Origin: Tetrahymena thermophila SB210
Lineage: Eukaryota; Ciliophora; Oligohymenophorea; Hymenostomatida; Tetrahymenidae
Reading direction: 5' to 3'
DNA length: 64,000 nt
Assembly: GCF_000189635.1 (NCBI RefSeq)
Contig: NW_002476507.1
Span: forward strand, 248,001-312,000
Under the pieces are notes generated by a model. It worked only from the letters and a program-made list of their open reading frames with translations. It was not told where the DNA came from and did not search any database. This document shows positions 36,680 through 50,018 of the stretch, one piece after another (position 1 is the first letter of the stretch; every line of letters begins with the position of its first letter). A program made the translations under genes and the position numbers.

Positions 36680-38359
36680 TCAATTATAAACTTCCTTATA
36701 GGCATTTTTTATAGCTAGGTCGAAATCTCCTTTAATTATAGTAATATCTGTTGTTGATAACTAATTTTGGAAAGAGTCACCTTTATCAAAAAATCCACAA
36801 ATTGCTAAAATTTAAGAAGATTATTTGTAATTTAAAATTGACTCCTTTATGATTTTATTTTCCTTTTTTATGTTCCTATACTTTTCCTCAGTTGGATTTC
36901 TGATGATATTTTCAAAGAGTTTTCCAAATAAATCTGCAAAATTATCTGATTTTTCTTTAGTTTTTTTATTATTTTTAAAAATTTGCACAATTAATTCTGT
37001 AAGCTGTTAACATCTATTCATTTCAGCTTTATCCATCTATTTATTGCTTACTTCAGCAGATTAGTTCTTTTAAATAGCAGATCTATCTCCTACATTTACT
37101 GCTATTGATAAAGTATTATTAACCTAATAGGCTATACTTTTAGGAATACTAACAGCTAAATACTCTTATATTTAAGTTGAATATATTTAGTATTTTTCAT
37201 ACATCAAACCTTTAATTACTGTGATTACTTCAATAAAGTTTTCTTTATTGTTTTCTCTTAAAATTAATGTGTTCAAACCACTTTCAATGCTACTATGAAG
37301 AAACTTCATCATTTAAATCTGATTATCTTTATTTTATTTCAAACTAAAGTGTTTAGCTTAAACATTTAAAAAAGTGCTTTCTATTTCCTAAATTTCTTAT
37401 TAAGAAATAGTTTAGTTAGATATGCAAACAGAATTTATTTTTAACTAGTCCAAATAAAATATCTATCCTTCTCTAGATTTTACATTATTTTAAAATTGAT
37501 TTAATGATTATAAAAATATTTTGCAAGGTTTATTTGTTGATATCTTATTTCCTTAATCATTGCTCTCAATAAAATCCTTATGATTATAAATAAATAAAGG
37601 AAGTTAAAGCTTGGTAAAAATAGTTTGTTAAAATATTTCATTTTCACCAACAAAGTTATTTTCTGCATTTTAACTATCTTCTTGCTTCTGTTATTGTTAT
37701 TATTCGTTTTAAATAGCTTTTTTTGCAGATTAGTTTTGAATGACATAGTTTGGGTAACTAGCTTAGAATTAAGAAAAATTGCTTTGAATAATATTAAAAC
37801 TTTTTGCTTTTACACTTTTAGAGTTAAAAAGCTTGATTACTGATTTTATTCTTTAAGTAATACGGATATTTTGTTGGTTTTGCTTTAATTATGCTGAAGC
37901 TACAAGCCTAGATTCATCAAATGAGGAGTAAGAGCCAAATTAAATCATAGAATTAGCAGGAACTAGGCTCTGCTAATCATTCTCATCTGTGATGAAAAAC
38001 ACATCTTTAAAATCGAATAAAATTTTCAAAGTTTAATCACTAGAATTAAGAGCTTATTCTTTATTTGCATCCATATTCATAAATAGAATTATATGCGATT
38101 TAGAATAATCATCAATCGATCTTAAATCTATAAACTCAGATTCCTAGTTTTTAGGTATTGCAGATGCCTCCTTCAGGCGATACGCTATCTCTTTATTAAG
38201 ATAATTCACTACTACAGAGTCTTTTACAAAATAAACTGGAACTATTCCGTTTTCAGATACTACAATTTTGCTTTTTAAATTATTTTGTTCCTTAACATTT
38301 TTTCCACTAAGCGAAAAACTATGAACAGGAATAATAATATTTGATGAACCACATCCCAT
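36680..38359 (-). CDS. PUB-domain protein with N-myristoylation signal
   Basis: Intronless frame of 559 residues ending at TGA 36680-36682. It begins MGCGSSN, a strong N-myristoylation signal with a palmitoylatable Cys3, suggesting membrane attachment. The N-terminal 150 residues form a mixed, possibly globular region (VVSENGIVPVYFVKDSVVVN, SHIILFMNMDANKE). The centre is Asn/Gln-rich. The last 110 residues are a PUB domain: ELIVQIFKNNKK, LFENIIRNPTEEKYRNIKK, then ILAICGFFDKG. PUB domains in PNGase, UBXD1 and HOIP bind the p97/CDC48 C-terminal tail or its cofactors. A membrane-tethered CDC48 adaptor is a reasonable inference. No UBX or transglutaminase domain is present, so it is not PNGase. 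Confidence 0.75.
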
Positions 38360-39201
38360 ATCGGCTAGAATATTATGATGTTAAATATCTTAAATATGTT
38401 TTAATATTCTAAATTTTTTTAAATTTATAAAAAATTAATTTATTATTTATTTTTTTGTATTAAGAGATTATTATTATATCAAGCTTATTTGTTGCTTAAT
38501 CAAATACAAAATAAAATCTGAATGAATATAGAAAAGTAAATTATCTAGAAAAAAAAAGGAATGTGTGGAATATAAAGTTACATTATCATATTTTATATTT
38601 TAATTGTAATAGCAACTTAATTTAATAGAATTTTCGGTTATTATTCTCATAAAAAAGTTAGTTTTTTTAAAAAAAATAATTACAAAGTTCTAAAAAAACA
38701 TTTTTATTTTCTTTTCAAAAACTATAATTAAATAAACAAAAGTTTACCTTTTAAATTTTTTAAGTATTATGAAAACAAAAAAGTTTTATAAAATTATTAG
38801 TTGAAACTTATTTACTATAATTTTACTTTTTATATTACCATTCAATATAAATTAATTACCTTAAATATTTTATTTATACATTAATTAATTAAAAAATATT
38901 TCAAAATCAATTTAAAATTTAAGATAAAGTTAGATTTTTTAAAGTGTAAAGCGAATATAATTTTTATATTTTAATATTAATTTTTAAAGGAAAAATAACT
39001 TTTAATTTAATAATTTTTTTTAGGATGTTAAAGCTTTGAAATGCTAATTTTTATTTTTTGTATTTTGAAACTTAAAATTATTTTTTAAAGGAAATTTTAA
39101 TTTATAAAATAAGCTTTACAAATCTATTTGTAATATTTAGTATTTAAATGATATAAAGGTTAATTTTTTTACAATAATAAATTAGAGGGTATGCTTTACA
39201 G
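38360..39201. other. intergenic DNA
   Basis: About 840 bases of extremely AT-rich DNA upstream of the PUB gene and downstream of the cyclic-nucleotide-binding gene. No gene or RNA was recognised. Confidence 0.5.
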
Positions 39202-41490
39202 TCAATTTATTTTTTTAGGCCTTTCTGTTAGTATAACATCTTACTATTTCAGTAGTTATAGGCTTCGGTGATTTAGTTTTGGTGTTACATATCTGTGTAA
39301 AACTATTTTATTTTCCTTTTTATATAATGATAACTAATTTGATTCATTTCCTGAGTAATCTTCTATTTTAAATGAATTTATTTTATTATTTTTTAAAGAA
39401 TTTCTAATTTCTTTTTTTGGGTCAAGAGTTTTATATAATTGTCTTCTTATTAAATATTTTTCTTGCTCTTTATCAAACTTTATTTAGTTATTAGTCTCAA
39501 AGATGGGATCTTCATGGTCTTATCTTGATATAGATTATTTTAATGATAGCATTGACATTATAGGAGGAAGTAATGATTTTGATACCTAATTTAATGAAGG
39601 CTAATTAACATTAGCAAAAATATCACCTAATTGCAGTTTTTCAGCTTTGCTTTAAGCTATTGGCTTTAAATTTATATTACAAGCTGATTTTCTATTATTT
39701 TTTATTGGAGAAATTCTCTAGCTAGCACTCATAAAAGAGAATTTTGCAGGGCTTTGTTGATTAGCTTTCAGTTCACTGGATTTACTGTCTTTTAAGTTTT
39801 AGCTATCGTCACTCAATTTTTATAATATTTTATTTTCCTTCTAGTTATTAAATAGTTTATCTAAGGGTTTAAAAACTTATTTTTCTAAATCATCATCATT
39901 TTCTTCAAGTTCTTTATTAAAAGAGTCTTCATCTACATGTAGAGTAGCTTAAATTGGTATCTAATAAGGTTATTCTCTATCCATTATTTTTTTATTTACT
40001 ATGCTATTATGAATTTATAATTTTAATGATTAAATAAATATATTAACAAATAAATTTACTTTTTTTTGTTTCGTGAATCGATGTTCATATTATCTACTAC
40101 ATCTATTCTAAAGTTTTTCCAATGCAATCCTTAAAAAAATACTTTCCTAAGCTTCGAATCTGGTGGATAAGGTTTAGAGCTACTCTTAAATTGATCTATT
40201 AATTTTTCAGGAAGTATTTGTAAATCATTTCTATTTATAGAAATTATTTCTGTTGGTGTGTATGCAAGTATACTTACATAGCTAGGCTTATAATTTAACA
40301 ATTCATACTCACTTATTAAGTTACCTTCGTCTGTTTTCAAATTTAAAAATACAAAATAAAAACGATTTGAAATCTTTAACACCATAATTAATTTTTTAAA
40401 ACATCAAAATAAAACAATATCAGTTTAAAAATTACAAATTTCATCTATTTCTAAAAAAAGTTCTTTAAAGTATCCATTTTAGATGTCAAATTCTGATGGA
40501 TCACTACAGTCTTTTGGGTCAATTTCTCCTGTAATCGTATTAACTTTGAATTTAACCTTTCTATATACCTAATATATGAATATCTTAATAAAGCAAGCAA
40601 GGCATATTCTATTTATTTTACTTTTGTGAGACCCTTTTTTATGAAGCTAAGACTATCTACTGGTTTTCCTTGTAGAACTATAGCTGCATTTGAAACATAA
40701 TTTTTTGTATCACACTTAGAAACTATCTATATTTTTTAAGGAAGAGCTAATTTTTATTCTTAAAAAGACTCCAGTTAATCAAAAAATTTTAATATCTCTT
40801 CAGCATTAGGAGGCGTTTTGAATTTCATATAGTTAGAGAAGATATCTTTAGTTAGAACTATAAAAGCAGATTATTCTATAGTCTTTATAGTAGCATTTCT
40901 TATCGAATTAAAAAGTAATGCAAGTTCTCCAAAACTCATTCCTATTCCTATCTGTCCTACTTCCTTCAATTTAAAAGTTTGATTTTTACCTTTACCTTGA
41001 GGGATATTGATAGAAATTTGAACTTTTCCTTTCACAATAATGTAGTATTTATCACCTAAATCCCCCTAAATATTTAAAGATTAATGAAATTTACTTTGCT
41101 GTTCATATAATAATTAAGAAGGAGTATTTATTAATGGTATATTAATATCAGATGCAAAAATTATTAAAAATAATGATTAAATATATCTAATTAATAAAAA
41201 ATTAAAATATTCATTTTTTCTCTCATACTTGCTAAAATAAGATGTGATCTGAAGGATATTCTTCTAATTTTAGGAATTAACACATTTCTAAAAATTCTGG
41301 AGTGTTTGTACCAATAAATTATTTTAAGAAATTCACATTCTAAATTATATATGAAATAATCAGTTAAATGGATATAAAGAAAAAATTTAACCTCTATCTC
41401 TTAACTTATCCTAATTAAATCGCTAGGGGTTCTCTCTTTTGGATTTTTCTAAAGTCCTACAACTAGCTTATCATAATATGATAAACTCAT
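39202..41490 (-). CDS. cyclic-nucleotide-binding-domain protein
   Basis: Multi-exon gene starting MSLSYYDKLVVGLQ. The first CNB domain runs from EFLEMCQFLKLEEYPSDHIL through GDKYYIIVKGKVQISI to FGELALLFNSIRNATI, where the phosphate-binding cassette keeps the Glu and the Arg that contact cyclic nucleotide. A second CNB-like domain follows (YVSNAAIVLQGKPVDSLSFI), with a degenerate cassette. The C-terminal exon of about 250 residues is Lys/Ser/Asn-rich and disordered, ending at TGA 39202-39204. No kinase or channel domain is present. It looks like a free regulatory protein as found in large numbers in ciliates, perhaps with a ciliary role. Exon joins around 41100-41380 and 40050-40420 are approximate. 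Confidence 0.75.
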
Positions 41491-42171
41491 TTTACTAGTT
41501 GTGATGAAAACTGAGGAATAATTAATTATATATATATATAAATATCAATCAGACTAGAACTTGATTAAATTAATATATCAATAGCTATTCTCTTAAATAT
41601 AAATACAATTCATTAATTAATTAAAATAATCTTCATAAAATATTAATGTTTATTTTTAATAAGTGTTTAAATTCTACCAGTTGAAGTTCAAAATAAAAAC
41701 ACAATTTAAAAATTAATATTTTAATTTCGACTGCTTCAATTTTTTAATAAAAAATAATTTTTTTAAACTTAAATATTTTTTTAATTCACTTTAAATAATT
41801 TTTATTTATTCAAGTAAATTAAATTAATATTTTTATATTTTTTTATAAAATTAAAAATATATTTTGTGTCTAATAAATAACCTAAAAAATATTTTTGATA
41901 AAGAAATTAATTTAAATAAATTGAAAATGGTGTTTCATGAAATTTCCAATATGTATCTCATACTGCTTAAATTTATACATTTTTAAAATAAAACACTTGT
42001 TTTATTCAAATGAATTCTGATATTTGCTATCAAAAAAGATAGATCATATTTTATTTACTTATTTAGGCTAATTTACTTACAGTAAATAAAATAAAAATTA
42101 TATTCTAACAAACAATGTTTTTTTTTTGTTTTATATAATTTTTTTTAAAAAAAGTAAAAGATTTAATTAAT
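41491..42171. other. intergenic DNA
   Basis: AT-rich spacer of about 680 bases, including an (AT)n run near 41530. No supported feature. Confidence 0.5.
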
Positions 42172-43254
42172 TCAAGATATATCTCCGATTTCTATTGCTC
42201 CAAAAACTAAATCTTCCAATTAGTATTTATAATTTCCATGTAATCCCGATTCTAAAGATTCGCTGTATCTATAAAAATAATTACTTGTTGATATATAATT
42301 TATATCCTATCCTTTCCATTTTAGAGCTAGATATTCAAAATTTGATTAATGGGTCATGTAAGTAATTGGAAAATATTTAATGGCACTCAATCTATTCATT
42401 TCATTTAAATATTTTGAGAATGTGTTTACTTCTATCACTCCATCATATGTTATAGCTACACCTCCGATACAAGCAGGTAAAGCATGTGAAAGCATTATTA
42501 AAGAATTAAAAGCTGATTCTTCTACCCAATTTGTTGCTTACTTGATATTTTTTTGTCCGATTAGAGGTAAATTTAAAGAGATTATCATATTTTGTAATGG
42601 TATTTCATTTTTTAATAAATTTTCAACACAGAAGCTATATAACTACTATTCTAATTAATGCATAGTTTCTCTTGTTTTTTTGGTTTTTGATTCATTATCC
42701 TAAGTTATGTTGAAATCTATTAAAAAGATAAGATCACTTTATTAATTGTTGAATTCTTTAATGTACTCTCCAATTTTCTTTAATTTGTTTTGCTATTCAA
42801 GATATTTCTAAGATACATTTTCATCTTAGCATTCTTTCTCATGGCTTTGACCCAAAATTTAAATATCCGCTTTGAAACAAATTAATTCATAATTATAAAC
42901 AAATCTGTTATCTAAGATCTCCTATATGTCGCAACCTTCTTTGAAATTGACTCCTTTTATTTCATATCTGCTTAAAAAGTTCTCATAGCTTTTATCTTCG
43001 ATTGATTTGAATCTTTTGTCAGTTATACTTTCAGAAAATTATTCATAATTCAATATAATTGTATTGTAAAACTAGCTGTAATCAGAGTTTTAAATAATCA
43101 TGTCTGCTAAATATTTTAAGAGATCTTATTTATTTTCTAAAATCTTTAATGCCCTTTAAGAGTCTAAAATGTATCCTAAGTTTATAATACCTTTTTTTTT
43201 ACATACAAACTCCTAAATGCTCTAATTAATTGTTGATTAAAATTCTAGCTCCAT
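42172..43254 (-). CDS. unrecognised 360-residue protein
   Basis: Single frame without introns from MELEFQSTINQSIQEF to TGA 42172-42174. Codon and residue use are gene-like over the whole length, with many in-frame TAA/TAG Gln codons. The N-terminal half is charged and helical (DKRFKSIEDKSYENFLSRY; VSQKYLEQQNKLKKIGEY). A hydrophobic beta-like strand follows (SDLIFLIDFNITQD), then ALPACIGGVAITYDGVIE and a Tyr-rich C-terminus. The strand-DxN arrangement and the late Gly-rich segment suggest a folded alpha/beta protein. I could not match it to a family, and no zinc, membrane or repeat motif is seen. Confidence 0.65.
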
Positions 43255-44778
43255 ATTTATTTAACAAAAATCTTATTAGCAATTTTAATATTTGATTTAT
43301 ATTTTAATTATCAAACAAAAAGTATTAATCCTCTTAATATCAAAATCAGAAGATCTTTTACAAATTATATATTCTAATACAACACTTCAATAGGTATAAT
43401 AAAATTATTTATTTAAAATACTACTTTTAAAATTTCTTAAGAAATTTTGAGAACATTTAATCAAAAAATTATATATATTATTTGAAAATATAATTGAGAT
43501 AAAATTTTTAAAAAGTAATAAAACTTTACAATTAATTCTCTTTACTTTTAAGAATGAGCAATTAAAGTTAAATATTTTTTACTTCTATAAAAATTATATA
43601 TATTGATGATTTTATAAATAACATTAAATTAATGATTTAAATCACTATTAAAAATAGATTTTGTTTATTCTTAAAATTTTTAAATATATCAAAAAAAATA
43701 TGTAATAATAGCTTGAAAACAAGTAAACAAGCAAAAAATCATTCATTTATTTTAATCAAATTTCCATTTTATAATTGATAGAAATATAAAATATTTCTTA
43801 CAATTTTAAAAAAAATTTATTTAGGAAATATTAAATTTATAGAGTAAATGTTTCAAAATAATTTTAATTAAAAATAAAAATACCTAGAGATTCTTAAAAA
43901 AAATAAGCAAAAAAAAAATATATTTTTGATCATGAGCTGAAAATTTTCTTGCTAAAAAGCAGAACTATTTTAAATTTATTAAAATTTACTAAATAATTGA
44001 TTTTACTGCTGATAACTATTAAATGGTATGCTTGATATTTTTGTGAACTAAAATTTATATCTACAATAGAATTCTATTAAAAAAATTAAAATAGAATAAA
44101 TATTTAATGAATTGAATTGGATTTTTTTTTAATGCAATTATATTAAAAAATAACTTTTTATAAGTTTTAAAGAAAAAACTTTTTAAATTTACTTAAATAT
44201 TATGCATTTATTAAAACTCAATTTATGTAAGTTAGAATATTTTATAAATAATAGGCATTTACTCAATTAATTGTTAATAAATCATCTTAATATCATAAGA
44301 TTGTTTGAGGATACAAATTTTAATTAAATTATGATGATTAATCAAAAATTTTTAACAACCTATTAGAGTAAAAAATTGTAACCATAAAAAATATAAATTA
44401 ATACTTTTATAATAAATAATCATTTGGTTTGTTAGTTATCTTAAATAATGTATTTTTATATTGATTACTGTAAAAAAAATGTTAAAAAATAAAATTCCAT
44501 CTTATTTATTGATAATTTATGAATATTTTTTTAAATTGATTAAAATATTTTATAAAATTAAGGCTATAATTTAAATTTCTTAAATGCAATTACAAAAAAC
44601 CTACTCTTTTAAATTTTATTTGTTAATTTTTTTTTAAGAATTATTAATTTGTATTTTCTTAAAATAAAAAGAATGAACTCTTTTTCATAATTGATAAACA
44701 TATATTATTACTGAATAAAATATTTTAATATTCTATAATAGGCATATAAAAATGATAAAATATATTAAAATTTGCTAT
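43255..44778. other. gene-poor AT-rich stretch
   Basis: 1.5 kb of very AT-rich DNA upstream of the 360-residue gene. Long A and T runs alternate. I see no coding segment, RNA gene or tandem repeat. Confidence 0.5.
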
Positions 44779-45606
44779 TCAAAAGTTAGATATATCACAA
44801 TTTTATTTCTTTTTTTAATAATTTTAGATCACATCTATATATTCAATTTAGTCTATTAATTTTATCAAGAATTCAGCAAATTATATGTAGTACTCTTTCA
44901 CTTTGATCCTCGAACTTTCTAACCAATCACTGTCGTGGTTCAATAAAAAGTCTTTGAAAATGACTTTTGTTATAGGATGCTTGCATATTATTTTTATAGC
45001 TTTGTTATCTTAAACATTTTTTAAGTTTTTTATTTTTCTTTTAATCCATTAGTAATTTACTTTATTTTCAACAACATTTTCTAATTACTTAGCCTTTTCT
45101 GGTTTTACATTATTTAAAATATATTTAAAAAACCCATTTTTTATATTTTTCATGCAATTTTATTGATACAAATATTTATATTCATTTAATAGAGATTAAA
45201 ATAATGGGTCGTCATGTTTCACGTCTTTTAAGTTTTTTTTTAATGGTTTCTATTATTATAGTGAATTTTAGTCAGATATTGATAAGTTTTAATTAGTTGT
45301 TTCATCTTATTTATGTTCCATGCTCTTACTGGTTTCAGATGTTTGTGTAGTAATGATATTATTCATCTTACTTTTATTATCATCTTCTTACTTTATAAAT
45401 TAAACAAACAAAGGTGAAATTATCCTGTAGTTACACATAGCTTTAGAATTATATTTCACTTATAAATATTCTTTATAATTGCATCTTTTGATATTTTTTT
45501 GATTCCTATATTCTTTAGTTGGTCTCTTCAGTTTATTATATGTGCGGCATATTATTTGCAAGTTGTTTGGTAATTGTTATTTTTATATTATTATTTCTCC
45601 TCTCAT
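44779..45606 (-). CDS. unrecognised basic 275-residue protein
   Basis: Intronless frame from MRGEIIIQKQQLPNN to TGA 44779-44781. The first 80 residues are basic and Tyr-rich (RTYNKLKRPTKEYRNQKNI) with single Cys residues in RCNYKEY and MCNYR. A Gln/Ser-rich linker follows. The C-terminal 150 residues are helical and Lys-rich: FQSLLNEYKYLYQQNCMKNI, NYQWIKRKIKNLK, HPITKVIFKDFLLNHDSDW. An internal Met at 45366 would give a 195-residue form. The family is unknown; charge and Tyr/Lys content are compatible with nucleic-acid binding, but that is only inference. Confidence 0.6.
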
Positions 45607-47707
45607 TATTTTTCTAATTTTACAGATAAAAAATTAAATAATCTTATATTTTATTTTAATTAATTGTGTTTGCTTTAGAGAAAAAAAAAATAATTTAAAT
45701 CCCTTGAACCGTACCTGATAAGCTTATATTCTTTAATAAAAATTGATTACAAATATTTTTTTTAGCTGCAATTCATAAAAATATGTAAATAACTTTACTA
45801 TAATTATTATGCAAAAATTGAATGCCCTGATATTATAATTAATATAAGAGTTTACATTATCAAGCATACTTTTAAGAAAAGATTATTTCTTTAAGATATA
45901 AATAATCAGAAAATATTGTTAGATAATAAAATTAAAATCTATATTGATAAAAAATAAAAAGTTTAGGTAAGATGTTTAAATAAGACTCAAACTCTTAACT
46001 AGTAAAGTTTAATAGTTCTGTACATTTTAGTTATATTAAAATTCTCAAATTTTAATCAATCAGAATATTTTCATTATATTCTACAATTATAAAAAATAGT
46101 TTATCCTATATTATTTTAAGTTTTAATGTTGTTTCAATAAGAAGACGATGTAAAGAATCCATTAGCTATTTTGTTTCGTAAATTATTTTTTATTACTTTA
46201 AATAAATTAAAAAAAGCATTGTTTAAAATAGTAAATCTAAATATTAAAATTGGTTATAATCAATAAATACCAATAAATAATTTCAACTAAAAGTTTAAAA
46301 TTATTTTTTTTTAATTTTAATTATTATCCTACAATAAAAGAAATGGTATATTTATTTTTATAAATTCTTATTTACCTAAATAGACAAAATTGTTCACATT
46401 TCTATTTCTAAAAATGAAAATATTATTTAAATGAAATCGAAAGTTTGAAAAGATTATATAGAAAATATCATTATTAAACTAAATATTAATTTCATATTGA
46501 TATTTCAATTTATAATTTTTAAAATAAGCTATGCTTAAATATTTTATGAAAGATGATTTTTTATCACTATAAAAATTGAAATTAAATAAAAAAAAATGAT
46601 AACATAAATTTAACAAATTAAAGTAGCTGTATAAAAAAATGAAATATATTATTTAATACCTTTAAGACTTAATATTTAAGACTAAATTGCTTATTTAAAA
46701 AATTGTATTTATTGCTTTTTAATGAGCAATTATTCTAATTTTCAGAATTATCATTAAGCTCTAAATTAAATGATAATATTTATTCTTAGAACTGTATTTT
46801 CATACATTTATTTTGTTATCTAGTTTTATTTTTTAAGCAAAAAAATTTTTTTTTATATGGTAATTTAAGAATTAATTTTTAGAGCTATATCCATATTTTT
46901 TATTATTTTAAATGTATTATCTCTTGAATGTTTTAAAATAGCTATCATTTACATAGTCATAAAATCACTAAATAGTTATTAATAATTTTTCTTTTAATAT
47001 TTTTTAAATTTTAACAAAATATATTTTTAATTCTATTAAAAAATGAAAAACTATTGAAAATAATATAATTTTAAATACTTAATTTTTAAAGTTTATAAAA
47101 TAAATAATTTAAAAATGAATTAAACAAATCAACTATTTTTTATAACTCTGCCATTTAAACATAAAAATTAATTAACTATTTAATAGTAAAAAAACTAAAG
47201 ATTGATTTTACTATGTTTTAGATAGTAAGTAGTTGATTAAATTAAACTATAATAAATTCTAGAAAAATAAGAGTTATTATTTTATACATAATTTTTTGAT
47301 TATCTAATAGATTTTTATTTATAAAAAATAAAAATAGAATATACTTTATTACTTAAAAAGATACAATAGATAAGAACAATTTTAGAAAAATCATAGATAA
47401 TCAAAAGTCACAAAATATGTAAAAAAAATAAAAAATTAAGTAATTTAGAATTAATAAATATATTAAGTGCTTAATACGAAATTAATTTACTAATAAATTA
47501 TCCAAAAATTAGGAATCATGACGTAAAAATAAAAATTAAATAAAGCTTATTTCTTAAAATATTCGAGAAAATTAAAAGAAAAAATAAAAAGCATAGTTTA
47601 AATAGAATTTGCTATTTATCAAAATATTATTAAAAAACTTAAAAAATATCAATTTAAAACAGCATTTAAAAACTATCAAACAAGTATTATTATTAATTTA
47701 CATATAA
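45607..47707. other. longest gene-free stretch, between divergent genes
   Basis: 2.1 kb between the basic-protein gene (-) and thioredoxin reductase (+). It is extremely AT-rich and contains both promoters. I see no conserved open frame, tRNA-like fold, snRNA motif or mobile-element remnant. Confidence 0.5.
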
Positions 47708-49344
<1,637 letters not shown>

Positions 49345-50018
49345 AAAATATATTTTATAAATTTAATGAAATTTTATGTAAAAAATCTATCCATCTACAT
49401 TTACATTTTGTTGCTTTTTAAGAAAATTATTAAATATAAAAAAACTTCAAAAACTAAATATTTTGTGTTTAAAAACTATTAATTTAATATAATTTTTAAT
49501 AAATAAATAAAAAAATTTATAAAAATTTAAGGGAATTATTTGATTAAAAATATTATAATTATCCTCTGAAAATAAAATAGATTTATTAGAATAATTTAAT
49601 GATTGATAATAAAAAATTAGAAGGTATAATTCAAATAAAATATTGTAAAAAACAAATTTTAATCATTATTTTTTTATTTATTTTATAAAAGTTTTAGATC
49701 GAATTTATTTATTAAAAGCCAAATATTTTAGAATTAATAAGTTATATTTTATAACTGAGAAATAAAATGTATTTTTTATTTGTTTATTCGCCTTAATTCG
49801 ATATAATAAATTAATTGGAATAATACCTTCAAGCAAACTCTATTTCTTTTTAAATAATTAATTCATGATCATTATTTATTCAGTAAAATTAAAATACATA
49901 AAAAGCCTAATATAAATACAATATTTAGTAATTCAAATATTTTAAATTAATTTCCTTGTTACTTTATTTTAAAGAGTTTATTACTTTAAGATTCTCTAGA
50001 AAAAATATTTTTAATAAA
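49345..50018. other. intergenic DNA
   Basis: Spacer of about 670 bases between two plus-strand genes. It is AT-rich, with no SECIS-like element that I could recognise and no coding segment. Confidence 0.45.

Noticed and set aside
37625-37843. Hydrophobic plus-strand ORF resembling a membrane protein
   Set aside because: It is antisense to the continuous PUB-domain reading frame, which explains the composition.
45607-47707. Several 60-100 codon open frames in the long gene-free stretch
   Set aside because: With TGA as the only stop and very high AT, such frames are expected by chance. They are Asn/Lys/Ile/Phe-rich with no motif and no local rise in GC.
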